35,983 nt of DNA from Sphingobium sp. (GCA_023266575.1 JAHFPV010000024.1:1-35983); one strand, 5' to 3'. Shown: positions 25,717 to 35,950, counted from the stretch's first letter. Notes: generated by a model from the letters alone, not told the origin. A program made the numbers and translations.

Positions 25717-28700
25717 ATGCCCGCTCTCGATCGCCGTTCCTTCCTGGCCACCGGCGCCGTCGTGGGATGGGGCGCGCCGCACGCCATGGCCGCCGACAGG
25801 GCGGCGTCGGCAGCGGTCACTGGCCTGCGCACCGCGATGCGTGACGCACCGATCGGAATCGGCGATCGGCAACCGGCGCTGTCCTGGCGCATAGAGGGCG
25901 GGGAAGGGGCGATGCAGGCCGCCTATCGCGTGCTGGTCGCCTCCAGCGCCGCGATACTGGCGCAGGATCGCGGCGACCTGTGGGATAGCGAGCGGACACA
26001 AAGCGCCGATTGCACCGGCATCCTCTACGCCGGATCGCCATTGCGTTCGGGCCAGACCTGCCATTGGAAGGTCCAGATATGGGATCAGACCGGCAGGCCC
26101 TGCTGGAGCGCGCCCGCCACTTGGGACATGGGCCTGCTGGAGCCGGGCGACTGGTTGGGCGACTGGCTGGCGGTCGAGGACGCGACCGAACGCGACGATC
26201 GCGTCGCAGGCGCTCAATGGGTCGGCGGCGCAGCCCCCTCGCCTGCCGCGCCGCGGTCGTTCCGCCTCGCTTTTCGCAGCGACACTGGCGATGCGCTGCT
26301 GACGATCCACGGCGATGGCGTGATGTCGCGGTTGATGCTGGATGGTGCGCCGATCGCTTTGCCGACCCGCGATCCCAATGCCTTTGGCGGCGCGCCCGCC
26401 AGCCGCATGTCGCTGAGGCTGAGCGCCGGCGACCATGTTCTGCGCGTCGATATGGCACCGACACCGGGCTTTTTCGTCAAACCCTTCGTATCGCTTGCCG
26501 CGCAGATCCGCCTCGATGGGGCGGCGGGCGCGACCAGGCGGATCACAACCGGCTGGGAAACCCGAATGGGGGACGAGGGCGATTGGGTTCCCGCCACCCC
26601 GCTCGATAAACAGCCGATCTTTCCATGGCCGCCCACGCCGGCCCGGTTGCTGCGACGCGCCTTTGCCAGCAAGGGCGAATTTACCCGCGCGCGCATCTAT
26701 GTCGCGGCCCTGGGCGGCTATCGGCTGTGGCTCAACGGCCGCCGGGTCGATGAGGATGAATTGCAGGGCGAACCGGCCAATTACGCCGCCCACATCCCCT
26801 ATCGCGTGCATGACGTCACGTCGCTGGTGCAGGATGGCGACAATGTCATCGGGGCGATGGTGGGCGACGGCTATTATGCCAGCTATCAGGCGCCCAACGG
26901 CCGCTATGCTTTTGGCGAAGCGCCGCGACGCCTGCGACTGATGCTGGAAATCACGCGGCGTGACGGTCGGATCGAGCATATCACGACCGATGACGACTGG
27001 CGCCACACCCGCGCGCCCTTGCTGATGTCTGAAATCTATGCCGGCGAGGATCAGGATCTGCGCCTGTGGCCGGCAGGGTGGAACCAGCCGGGATTCGACG
27101 ATGCGCGCTGGGATCGCGTCTGGTATGCCCCCCCGCCGACAGCACCATGCGTCGCCGCGATCGCAGACCCTGTCCGCGCGACCAGATCATTGGCCCCGCT
27201 ATCCATTCGCAGGGTGGGCAAGTCGCGCCATATCGTCGATTTCGGCCAGAATTTCGCTGGCCGCGTCCGGTTGCGGATCAACGGCCAAGCCGGGCAGCTG
27301 GTCCGTGTCCGACATGCTGAAATCCTGTCCGCTCAAGGCGAACTGGACCGCAGCAACCTGCGCGCCGCACGCGCCGAGGATCGTTACCAACTGAGCGGCA
27401 CGGCCGACGTTGAAACGCTCGAACCGGTATTCAGCTATCAGGGCTTTCGCTATGCAGATGTGGATGGCGTCGCCGTCCTGACGAACGATATGATCGCGGG
27501 CATCCAGCTTTCCAGTGCGATGCCGGAAACCGGCATGTTCCAAATCGACGCGCCGACCGTGCAGAAACTGTGGCTCAACACGCTGTGGAGCCAGCGCTCC
27601 AACTTCATGGGCATCCCCACCGATTGCCCCCAACGCGACGAGCGGCTGGGCTGGACCGGGGACGCGCAGATATTCTGGGACGCGGCGAGCTTCAATATGG
27701 ATGTCGGCGCCCTCGCCCGAAGGTCTGGGCTGGGGCACAGACAGCGCCACGCCGGGTTGGGCCGATGCCGGCGTGATGCTGCCCTATACCGCCTATCTTC
27801 ACAGCGGCGATCGCACGGTGGTCGATGAGAATTGGGACGCGATGACCGCCTATGTGGACGGCATATCGGCGGCCAATCCCGACGGACTGTGGAGCAAGGG
27901 GCGTGGCGCAGACCTGGGCGACTGGCTGGCGCTCGATGCGAAATCGCCGATGGACGAAACCACGCCCAAGGCGTTGATCGGTACGGCCATGCTCGCGCGG
28001 TCGCTGGATCAGCTGGCGCAGATGGCCGCATGGACGGGTCGCTCCACCGAAGCGGCCCGATGGCGCGCGCAACACGGCCGCGTGCGTGCCGCCTTCACCA
28101 AAGCCTTCGTCAAGGCGGACGGCACCGTCGGCAACGGCAGCCATTGCAGCTATATCCTGGCACTGCGCCTGGACCTCGTTCCCGACGCCCTTCGCGCCAA
28201 GGCAGGCGCTTTGCTCGCGGCGGACATCCGCCGGCGCGGCACCTTGCTATCTACCGGCTTCCTTGGCACGCCCCTGGCGCTGGACGCGCTGGCCGATGTC
28301 GGGGAAGGCGGGCTTGCCTGGGATCTGCTGCTGCGCACCGATTTCCCCTCCTGGGGCCATATGGTCAAGCGCGGCGCGACGACGATCTGGGAGCGATGGA
28401 ACGGCGACACCGGAGACGTGGCGATGAACTCGTTCAATCATTATGCGCTCGGCGCCGTCTGCGGATTTCTCTACCGCCGCGTCGCCGGCATTGATCCGAT
28501 CGAACCGGGCTTTGCGAAGTTCCGCGTCGCGCCAGTGCTCGACAGTCGCATCGCCCGGTTCGGCGCCCGCGTGGACAGCGTCAGGGGTCGGATCGAGACG
28601 CAATGGTCCTATCGAGACGAGCGCGCGCAACTGGAATTGACCGTTCCACCCAATTCTTCGGCAGAAGTGCGCATAGGCAAAGAATTGCGATCGATAGGTC

Positions 28701-28726
28701 CAGGCAAACACCAGCTCAGCTTTTGA
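25717..28726 (+). pseudogene. GH78 alpha-L-rhamnosidase, frame disrupted near 27705
   Basis: The two halves of one alpha-L-rhamnosidase lie in different frames. The 5' part (frame of 25717) has a Tat signal (DRRSFLATGAVV), N-terminal beta domains, and the catalytic-barrel motif DCPQRDERLGWTGDAQ, with the likely general acid E642. It runs correctly up to SFNMDVGA at ~27711. The 3' part continues from ~27707 in the +2 frame as APSPEGLGWGTDSATPGWADAG and keeps the second acidic motif TTIWERWNGD and the C-terminal beta domain, ending at 28726. Besides the frame change, the ~25 residues that normally separate MDVGAF from DVAP are missing, which suggests a short deletion. The gene would otherwise be about 1,030 aa, normal for GH78. 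Assembly error is the alternative. It would cleave terminal rhamnose. Confidence 0.82.
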
Positions 28727-28774
28727 GAATAGCTTTCCAAGGGGCGCAAACATAACGCAAAACAGGAGAGAGAC

Positions 28775-30283
28775 ATGAGCGCAACTATGAGATCGTTGGA
28801 CATCGATCGCCGACAGTTCGTCGCTCTGGTAGCGGCAGGGGGCATCGCGGCATCATTGCCCAGCTCTGCTTCCGCCGCGTCCAGGTCTGGCCCGACCTAC
28901 GCCGTCCCTGCGAACCGATGGGTTGTCACGACGCAGTCCGATACGTGGCGCTTGGCCGATCACATGCAGCAGGTTGCGCCGCGCACGCCGGTGCCAGGCG
29001 ATATCGAACTACGGCTCGATGACGCACGGCAGGTCATGGAGGGTTTCGGCGCCTGCTTCAACGAAATGGGATGGGATGCGATCAATTTATTGCCGTCATC
29101 CGATCAGGACGCGATCTTTGAAGAATTGTTCAGTGACAGCGGCATGGGATTCAGCCTTTGCCGGATGCCGATCGGCGCCAATGATTTCGCCCGCGATTGG
29201 TATTCCTACGACGAAACGCCCGGTGATCTTGCCCTTGAAGACTTCAGCGTCGCCCATGACGATGCCACGCTGGTGCCATTCATCAAACGCGCGCAACGCG
29301 TCCGGCCGGATCTCAACCTTTGGGCATCACCATGGAGTCCGCCGACATGGATGAAAAATAATCGCCATTATGCCTCTGTCCCCAATCGCCCTGGCTGGCC
29401 CGAAAACGGCCTGAAACCGGACCAGCAGGGCGCCGAAGGCACTGACATGTTCATCCAGGACGAACGCTATTTCGCCGCCTATGCGCGGTATTTCGGCAAG
29501 TTTATCGACGAATATGCCAAGCGGAATATCAACATTGGCATGGTGATGCCGCAAAACGAGTTCAACTCCGCGCAACCTTTCCCAAGTTGCTGCTGGACAC
29601 CAGCCGGCCTCGCACGGTTCCTGCCGCATCTCGGCCGGGAGATGGAACGGCGCAATGTCGACATCTTCTTCGGCACGATGGAGCGGCCCGATGACCGCCT
29701 CTTCGAGGCTGTATATCAGGATAAAGCGGCGGCGGCGGTCATTCGCGGAGTCGGCGTTCAATGGGCAGGCAGAGGCGCACTACCGTTTATCGCCCATAAT
29801 CACCCGACGCTTCGATATTATATGAGCGAACAGGAATGTGGCGACGGGAAAAACGACTGGCGCTACGCGCGCCATGCCTGGACGCTGATGAAGCAATATC
29901 TGACCAACGGATGTCATGGCTATAATTATTGGAACATCGCGTTGGTCGATGGCGGCGTAAGCCGTTGGGGGTGGGCGCAGAACTCGCTGCTAAGCGTCGA
30001 TCGGAACAAGCGGACGTATCGTTGGAACTATGAATATTATCTCCTGAAGCATCTGGCGGGCCTGGTTCGCACCGGGGCCAGACGCATTTCATCGATCAGC
30101 TGGACCGGCTACGAAGACGTCCTGGCCTTGCTCAATCTGGATGGCAGCGTCGCGATCATGGCGCACAATCCCACCAGCGCGCTCATGCCGCTCCGTATTG
30201 GGGTAGGCGGCAAACTCATCGAAACGGTGCTTCCGGCGGATTCCTTTGGATCACTACTTTTGAAAGCTGAACTCAGCGCCTGA
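28775..30283 (+). CDS. GH30 glycosidase (glucosylceramidase/beta-glycosidase family), Tat-exported
   Basis: A 502-aa GH30 enzyme. The N-terminus has a twin-arginine motif (DRRQFVALVAAGG) and Ala-rich cleavage region, pointing to the periplasm. The catalytic barrel begins with VMEGFGACFNEMGW. The acid/base is E262 in MPQNEFNSAQPF and the probable nucleophile is E352 in MSEQECGDGKNDW. A C-terminal beta side domain follows (DVLALLNLDGSVAIMAHNP). AGGAGAG precedes the ATG. It is 48 bases after the rhamnosidase and probably in the same transcription unit. GH30 members act on beta-glucosides, beta-xylosides or beta-1,6-glucans; the motifs seen do not decide between these. Confidence 0.88.
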   Translation: MSATMRSLDIDRRQFVALVAAGGIAASLPSSASAASRSGPTYAVPANRWVVTTQSDTWRLADHMQQVAPRTPVPGDIELRLDDARQVMEGFGACFNEMGWDAINLLPSSDQDAIFEELFSDSGMGFSLCRMPIGANDFARDWYSYDETPGDLALEDFSVAHDDATLVPFIKRAQRVRPDLNLWASPWSPPTWMKNNRHYASVPNRPGWPENGLKPDQQGAEGTDMFIQDERYFAAYARYFGKFIDEYAKRNINIGMVMPQNEFNSAQPFPSCCWTPAGLARFLPHLGREMERRNVDIFFGTMERPDDRLFEAVYQDKAAAAVIRGVGVQWAGRGALPFIAHNHPTLRYYMSEQECGDGKNDWRYARHAWTLMKQYLTNGCHGYNYWNIALVDGGVSRWGWAQNSLLSVDRNKRTYRWNYEYYLLKHLAGLVRTGARRISSISWTGYEDVLALLNLDGSVAIMAHNPTSALMPLRIGVGGKLIETVLPADSFGSLLLKAELSA

Positions 30284-30344
30284 ACGGACATGAGGATGGT
30301 GTTTTCCATTACCGCGATCCGGCGTTTATTCGAGGACATGAAAA

Positions 30345-31268
30345 ATGACGACATACAGACTTGCAGCTTTGCTACTGACGCTTGCGATCTTCGGAAGCGA
30401 AGCCGAATTGGCGGCGCAGCCCAGTACCATGCCCCCGGCGGTGTCCACGGCCGCGCCGAGCGAACCTGACACTATCCTTCTTGCCTCTGCGCGCGGCAAG
30501 GCCTCGTCGGAGGTCTGGGCCAAGATCATGGGCAATTATGTCGTCAGGAACGTGACGCAGCCGACGATCACGCCGGTACTGCCCGACCCTGCCAAGGCCA
30601 ATGGCAAGGCAATCATCGTGGCGCCGGGCGGCGCCTTCATGATGCTGTCCCTGGGATGGGAGGGCTGGAATGTCGCAAAGACTCTTGCCGATCACGGCTA
30701 TGCCGCGTTCGTCCTCAAATATCGGCTGCTGCCGACTCCCAAATCCGAGGGTGAGGCCGGTCCCTATGTCCTTCGGAAAATGAACGCTGGCCTTATGGGA
30801 GAGGGCAAGATGCCCACTCTCCAGAACCCGGACGCGACGCAAGACGGCTTGGCTGCTTTGCGCTTCGTACGCGCGAATGCCCAAAAATATCACATCGATC
30901 CCAAGAAAGTCGGCATGTTGGGTTTTTCAGCCGGGGCGATGCTGTCCCTCAATACGGTGCTCTCCGCACAGCCGGGCGAGGGCCCTGATTATCTTGCTTA
31001 TGTCTATGGTCCCCAGGCCGCTATCGACGTGCCGGCCGATGCGCCGCCGATGTTCGCTGCGATCGCCTTTGACGACCCTCTTTTTCCAACGGGGGGCTTT
31101 CCGCTCACCCAGGCTTGGCATCGCGCGGGCAAGGCGGTTGAACTGCACGCGTACCAGTCGGGCGGTCATGGCTTCGGCATGGGATTTACGGGCTCGACCA
31201 CGTCGCTCATCATGAGCGAACTTCTCGCTTGGCTTGACATGCAGGACCGGCCCGCACCCGCGCCTTGA
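30345..31268 (+). CDS. Secreted alpha/beta hydrolase, acetyl-xylan-esterase-like
   Basis: A 307-aa esterase of the alpha/beta hydrolase fold with a signal peptide (~24 residues, LAALLLTLAIFGSEAELAAQ). The oxyanion region is APGGAFMMLSLGWEGWNVA, the nucleophile elbow GFSAGAM (S195), and the C-terminal histidine is H275 in GGHGFGMG. This arrangement is common in carbohydrate esterases located beside glycosidase genes, where they remove acetyl or other acyl groups from sugars so that glycosidases can act. It is 61 bases after GH30 and closes the glycoside locus. Direct substrate evidence is lacking. Confidence 0.85.
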   Translation: MTTYRLAALLLTLAIFGSEAELAAQPSTMPPAVSTAAPSEPDTILLASARGKASSEVWAKIMGNYVVRNVTQPTITPVLPDPAKANGKAIIVAPGGAFMMLSLGWEGWNVAKTLADHGYAAFVLKYRLLPTPKSEGEAGPYVLRKMNAGLMGEGKMPTLQNPDATQDGLAALRFVRANAQKYHIDPKKVGMLGFSAGAMLSLNTVLSAQPGEGPDYLAYVYGPQAAIDVPADAPPMFAAIAFDDPLFPTGGFPLTQAWHRAGKAVELHAYQSGGHGFGMGFTGSTTSLIMSELLAWLDMQDRPAPAP

Positions 31269-31641
31269 TCTGCGATGACGGGTAGCAACGATCCTGCCAC
31301 CGGTAGGCTGACGCGCAAGCGACAGCGCGGGTGGTAGGCCAACGGCACTTTCGTCATAAACAGACTTTGACGGTACGGCTCCAGAACGACTTAAAATGGT
31401 CGCGACGTGCAGGTTAGCGGACGGACCGCAGCTGGGCATCGGAATTTCACGGCTAAACGTCAACAATGGGCCGACAACGGAGGCAACTGTTACTCGCCAA
31501 AGGTAGCGGACTTTCTGTTTTCGCCAGACGTATCTGGCTCCCCTATTCGTTGATGCGCTATCCATGTGTAGTTGTCGGAGTGCCTGTGACCTGGGGGCCA
31601 TGATCACGGCCTTCAATGTACGGGTAGAGAGCAAGCCTTCA
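31269..31641. other. Gap between convergent units, no gene seen
   Basis: This stretch lies between the 3' end of the esterase gene and the 3' end of the minus-strand UbiB-like gene. I find no convincing coding frame, RNA gene or strong hairpin with a T-run. Short frames on the minus strand overlap the esterase antisense and look like shadows. The sequence is less GC-rich than its surroundings and may mark the border between the catabolic island and conserved chromosomal genes. Confidence 0.45.
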
Positions 31642-33030
31642 TCACGGGTTGTTGCAAGACGCAGGCGCGAGATGGCGTTCTCGTCCGTCCACCAAGGGCG
31701 GGTTTGACGCTATGGACGCTCGCGCGAGGCCGACCACGTCAACACGGGCTTTAAGTCGTGCGCAGAGCATTGCTGTCCCGCTTATCTTCCGCTGAACGAA
31801 CAGTTTTTCAGCGTCTGGGACGTGCCAGGTAGATCGGTCGCCGACCAAAGACGCGGCCTCTGCCTGCACGACAGGCACGAACGCCCGGTCGCCAAAGTCG
31901 AAGGGTTCTGGTTTGCCGAGCGCGTCGTCGATGGCCGCGATGATGCGGTCGACGGTGCAGCGGTGCGCGGCGACGGCTTCGACGCCTAGAAAGCCTGTTT
32001 CAACCGCTATGTCGCGGATGCCGTCGCGATCATGCGCCAGCCCGGCCGCGATCAGCGCGCGGTAGGACTCGACGGTCTGTACCGGAACGATCCTTGTCGC
32101 ACCGAAGTCGAGCAGCACCAGTGACCCGGTATCCGGCTGCCACCTGAAATTGGCAAAGTTGGGATCGGTCTGCATAACGCCGAACTCGAAAATTTCGCGA
32201 AGGACAAGTTCTATGAGCGTCGTCGTGGCGCGGTCACGGACTTCCTGGCTTGCTTCGGCAAGGGTCTCGATCGGCTGCCCTTCCACGAACTGCATTGCCA
32301 GCACGTCGGACGTGGTGAGTTCAGAATGGAGTGCCGGAACCAGGTAGCGCACATCGCCTGCCAAGCGCGCACCATAGGCGCGCATCTGCTCCCCTTCACG
32401 CAGATAGTCAGCTTCCTCGTGAAGCTGGCGCTTGGCCTCGGCCAGCAATGGTGACAAGTCCAGCGTGCTCGGGAGCAGGTTTGAGATGCGCAGCAGCGTG
32501 GCCACGTTGTCAACGTCGGCATCAATGCTCGCCCGGACACCGGGATACTGAACCTTTATCGCAAGCACCTGTCCATCTGGGAGGATCGCGCGGTGCACCT
32601 GGCCGATGGAGGCGGCGGCGATCGGTGTGGCGTCGAAATGAGAAAACCGTCCCCGCCAGTCTGTTCCCCATTCCCTCTTGAGCACGGCGTCAAGCTGTTG
32701 CGGAGGCATGCGATACGCTTGGTTGCGGACGGTTGCGAGGCTCGTTGAGAGCTCCGGCGGAAGTATGTCACCGGCATCCATCGACATCATCTGACCAAGT
32801 TTGAGAGCCGCGCCGCGCAAATGTGACAGGCGGTCTGCAACCCGCATGGCGTTGCCTGGTGTGAGAAGCAGGTCACTCAACTGCGGGCGCTCGCCGCTGG
32901 CTAGCCGGCGCATACCTTCTGCCGCCATGCCACCGGCAATGCCGCCGGCGAGCCGACCAAAGTGACCGAGCCGGGACAATCTTCCCCGCGGGATGCTACG
33001 GTCTGGGCGGTCGCCCTTGCCTCCGCTCAA
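31642..33030 (-). CDS. AarF/ABC1/UbiB-family kinase-like protein
   Basis: A 462-aa member of the atypical kinase family that includes UbiB and Coq8, which support quinone or lipid metabolism at membranes. The family-specific KLGQMMSMDAGDILPPE (KxGQ), the alanine-rich nucleotide loop PIAAASIGQVHRA, the lysine in VLAIKVQYPG, and LLDFGATR (DFG) are all present. The usual HADPHPGN loop reads QTDPNFANF. The best start is TTG at 33030, four bases after the DUF427 stop; an upstream ATG at 33186 would overlap that gene by ~150 bases and encode an unrelated extension. It is the last gene of a three-gene minus-strand operon. Confidence 0.87.
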   Translation of the reverse strand: MSGGKGDRPDRSIPRGRLSRLGHFGRLAGGIAGGMAAEGMRRLASGERPQLSDLLLTPGNAMRVADRLSHLRGAALKLGQMMSMDAGDILPPELSTSLATVRNQAYRMPPQQLDAVLKREWGTDWRGRFSHFDATPIAAASIGQVHRAILPDGQVLAIKVQYPGVRASIDADVDNVATLLRISNLLPSTLDLSPLLAEAKRQLHEEADYLREGEQMRAYGARLAGDVRYLVPALHSELTTSDVLAMQFVEGQPIETLAEASQEVRDRATTTLIELVLREIFEFGVMQTDPNFANFRWQPDTGSLVLLDFGATRIVPVQTVESYRALIAAGLAHDRDGIRDIAVETGFLGVEAVAAHRCTVDRIIAAIDDALGKPEPFDFGDRAFVPVVQAEAASLVGDRSTWHVPDAEKLFVQRKISGTAMLCARLKARVDVVGLARASIASNPPLVDGRERHLAPASCNNP

Positions 33031-33034
33031 AGCC

Positions 33035-33529
33035 TTACCATCCCATGCTTCCGGGTCCGCCCTTGAACGGTCCGGCCAGATCGGTTGTGATCCAGCCGCC
33101 GTAAAAGCCACCCGGCTGCGGACGCGCGATCTGTCCGTCGACCACGCACCTGTCAAATGGGGCTGCATAGAAGGCGATATGGCCACGCAGGCAATCGAAG
33201 TTGGGCGTCGGTGCCGGGTAGCTCCAGCCTACACGGGACAGCACTTCGCCATCGACGATGACGTCCCAATATGTTGCACTACCCTTCCACTCGCAGAATG
33301 AGCCGCCGCTGGCCTGACGCAGAACGCCGGTCGCAATATCGTCCTTTGGAATATAATAGCTGGGCGGATGACTGGTCTCTAGCGTCCGCACCGCTCGGCG
33401 CGTGTCACCGACGATGACCCCATGATGTTCGATGACGACATGCGCTCCAACAGGCTCGGCCACTGCCGGACGCGGAAAGTCCCACACGCTCACCTGGCCT
33501 GGACCCACCGGGTCGCGACGCGGCGTCAT
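33035..33529 (-). CDS. DUF427 domain-containing protein
   Basis: A 164-aa protein with the compact beta-rich DUF427 fold. It contains HVVIEHHGVIVGDTRRAVRTLETSHPPSYYIPKDDI, then CEWKGSATYWDVIVDG and the late NFDCLRGHIAFYAAPFDRCVVDG. The biochemical function of DUF427 proteins is not established as far as I know. The ATG at 33529 overlaps the stop of the DCC-family gene (ATGA), and its own stop is four bases before the UbiB-like start. Tight packing of these three genes suggests a shared role, perhaps in membrane or redox upkeep. That is inference. Confidence 0.85.
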   Translation of the reverse strand: MTPRRDPVGPGQVSVWDFPRPAVAEPVGAHVVIEHHGVIVGDTRRAVRTLETSHPPSYYIPKDDIATGVLRQASGGSFCEWKGSATYWDVIVDGEVLSRVGWSYPAPTPNFDCLRGHIAFYAAPFDRCVVDGQIARPQPGGFYGGWITTDLAGPFKGGPGSMGW

Positions 33530-33885
33530 TTCGCTGACCGTCCAACAATAAATCGCTGGATGGTGGGGCGGGCCTTCAGGAATCTCACATATGCGAACTC
33601 CAGAACCCTGAGTATTGTCGGCGACTTTGCCACCAGACCGAGAGGCCGCAGCAGTGGGATCGCGCGCCACATTGCAGCGAAAGCGGCCGCGCCCGAAAGC
33701 AGGACACCATTTTCACTCGCGTGCAGCCGGGCAAGAAGTGTCTGCCGATCAATCGGGCAGATGTCACCCTCTTCGCTCACGTCAATGAAATTGATGCGCC
33801 TGCGTGTATCCAATCGACGCATGAGATAAATCTCACGACGACAAAGAGGGCATCCGCCGTCATGCCATATTGTGACTTTCGCCAT
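33526..33885 (-). CDS. DCC-family (DUF393) thiol-disulfide oxidoreductase-like protein
   Basis: A 119-aa thioredoxin-fold protein. The N-terminal signature is VTIWHDGGCPLC, matching the YDGxCxxC pattern that names the DCC family, with both cysteines in place. The later RREIYLMRRLD and INFIDV segments fit the fold. There is no signal peptide, so it is cytoplasmic. It is the first gene of the operon with DUF427 and UbiB-like genes. Members are presumed redox-active from the CxxC motif, but substrates are unknown. Confidence 0.88.
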   Translation of the reverse strand: MAKVTIWHDGGCPLCRREIYLMRRLDTRRRINFIDVSEEGDICPIDRQTLLARLHASENGVLLSGAAAFAAMWRAIPLLRPLGLVAKSPTILRVLEFAYVRFLKARPTIQRFIVGRSAK

Positions 33886-34095
33886 GATGCAGATGTATGT
33901 GGAACGGTTGGGCGTTCAAGCTGACCTTTCGTACGTTGAGTGCGAAGCCGCCAGAATAACAGATTGTTAGTATTTAAGGGACCGAACATGGGCCGCTATG
34001 CGACCGGAAGGGGTCGGTGGTGACCGAAGCTTAGCCGTGTGAGTGCGCCGCACCGACGGTTTGACGCATGCGCCCGGGAGCGATACCGCCGCCGC

Positions 34096-34848
34096 ATGAT
34101 CGCCCTGCTGTCCCCTGCCAAGACACTCGATTTTGAGCGCGCATTGCCGCCGCTTGATGCTTCAACGCCGCATTTCGCCGAGGAAGCGCGCAGCCTCGCA
34201 CGATCTGCTGCAAACCTGACGCGGAAACGGCTGTCAGAGTTGATGGATATCTCCCCGCGCCTCGCCAAGCTCAATGCGGATCGTTTCCGCGACTTCGCCG
34301 ATCTGCCTGAGCGGCCGGCGCTGTTCGCGTTTGCCGGCGACGTTTACACGGGCTTTGACGTGGACACACTGGATGAGGCCGGCGTCGCGTTTGCGCAGGA
34401 TCATGTGCGCATGTTGTCGGGCTTGTACGGCCTGCTGCGGCCGCTAGACGCCATCCGGCCCTACCGACTTGAAATGGGTACGCGCTGGGCACCGCGCCAC
34501 AAATGCCTGACCGACTGGTGGGGCGACCGTATTGCGCAGCTGCTGCTTACCCAGCTTGCTGAAGAGGGATCCGGCGTGGTGCTCAATCTCGCCAGCCAAG
34601 AATATTTTGCGGCCGTTAAGGGCAAGCTGGCAGGCGTGCGCGTAATCGATGTCGAGTTTCGCGAACCCGGTCCGAACGGCCCACGGTTCGTAAGCTTCAA
34701 CGCCAAGCGTGCGCGCGGCATGGCGGCACGCTGGCTCTGCGAACATCATATCGCTGATGTGGAAGCGATGCGCGGCTTTGACAGCGAAGGGTACCGTTTC
34801 GACGCCGACGAGAGCGATGCGGAACGCTGGCGCTTCACCCGGACATGA
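34096..34848 (+). CDS. yaaA: Peroxide stress protein YaaA
   Basis: A 250-aa DUF328/UPF0246 protein. In E. coli YaaA lowers free intracellular iron during hydrogen peroxide stress and binds DNA. The family start MIALLSPAKTLDF fixes the ATG at 34096; an upstream ATG at 34039 would add 19 Arg-rich residues not typical of the family. Other family motifs are LFAFAGDVYTGFD, RMLSGLYGLLRPLD, YRLEMGT, LNLASQEYF and FVSFNAKRARG. The stop overlaps the SDR start (ATGA), so the two are co-translated. This looks like core chromosome and not part of the catabolic island. Confidence 0.93.
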   Translation: MIALLSPAKTLDFERALPPLDASTPHFAEEARSLARSAANLTRKRLSELMDISPRLAKLNADRFRDFADLPERPALFAFAGDVYTGFDVDTLDEAGVAFAQDHVRMLSGLYGLLRPLDAIRPYRLEMGTRWAPRHKCLTDWWGDRIAQLLLTQLAEEGSGVVLNLASQEYFAAVKGKLAGVRVIDVEFREPGPNGPRFVSFNAKRARGMAARWLCEHHIADVEAMRGFDSEGYRFDADESDAERWRFTRT

Positions 34849-35555
34849 GCGGGGTCGGCAAAACTTCCGCCGTCATTATTGGCGCTTCTGGCGGGATCGG
34901 CGGAGCATTGGAAGCTGCGCTGTTGGAGGAAGGTGCGTTCGACGTCGTTCACGGTTTTGCGCGGTCTCGGGAAGGGCCACACTTTCTCGACCTGCTCGAC
35001 GAGACGAGCATCGCGGCGGCCGCCGCCCATGTTGCCAATGGCCCAGCGCCGACCCTGGTGATTGTCGCCACCGGTCTACTTCATTCAGGCGAACAAGGGC
35101 CCGAAAAGGCATTGCGCGATCTCGACCCGGAATGGCTGGCGCAGGTCTATGCCGTCAACGCGATTGGACCCGCGCTCGTGGCGAAGCATCTCCTGCCGAT
35201 CATGCCCAAGGTGGGACGCACGGTTTTTGCGGCGCTGTCAGCGCGTGTGGGATCCATCAGTGACAATCGCCTGGGCGGATGGCACGGATATCGCGCGTCG
35301 AAAGCTGCACTCAACATGCTCATTCGTAACCTCGCGATTGAGGAGCGCCGTCGCAACGATCGGGCGATCGTCGTGACGCTGCATCCGGGCACGGTCAATA
35401 CCCCGCTTTCGCGCCCGTTCCAGGGCAACGTCCCCATGGGACGGCTGTTCGATACAGAGCGCGCTGCGTTGCAATTGCTGGACGTGATCGAGGGGTTGAA
35501 GGTGCCTGACAGTGGAAAGCTCTTCGACTTCGAAGGCGAGGAAATCCCTTTCTGA
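34845..35555 (+). CDS. Short-chain dehydrogenase/reductase (C-factor-like SDR)
   Basis: A 236-aa classical SDR with the cofactor loop GASGGIGGAL and the active-site pair Y149 and K153 in YRASKAALNML. A Ser is at the usual position in FAALSARVGSI. The late VVTLHPGTVNTPLSRPF is common in C-factor/YciK-type SDRs. The start overlaps the yaaA stop by four bases. NAD(P)-dependent oxidoreduction is expected from the family; the substrate is unknown. The recombinase remnant begins about 26 bases after the stop. Confidence 0.88.
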   Translation: MSGVGKTSAVIIGASGGIGGALEAALLEEGAFDVVHGFARSREGPHFLDLLDETSIAAAAAHVANGPAPTLVIVATGLLHSGEQGPEKALRDLDPEWLAQVYAVNAIGPALVAKHLLPIMPKVGRTVFAALSARVGSISDNRLGGWHGYRASKAALNMLIRNLAIEERRRNDRAIVVTLHPGTVNTPLSRPFQGNVPMGRLFDTERAALQLLDVIEGLKVPDSGKLFDFEGEEIPF

Positions 35556-35581
35556 CCGCTTGACACAAAAGATGCTTCTTC

Positions 35582-35941
<360 letters not shown>

Positions 35942-35950
35942 ACGGCAACG

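Noticed and set aside
24709-27006. 765-residue antisense ORF opposite the GH1 and GH78 genes
   Set aside because: Typical GC-rich shadow frame without domains, crossing two well-supported genes.
33031-33186. ATG-initiated 52-residue extension of the UbiB-like protein
   Set aside because: It would overlap almost a third of the DUF427 gene in another frame and has no family similarity; the TTG at 33030 lies four bases after the DUF427 stop and gives the expected N-terminus.
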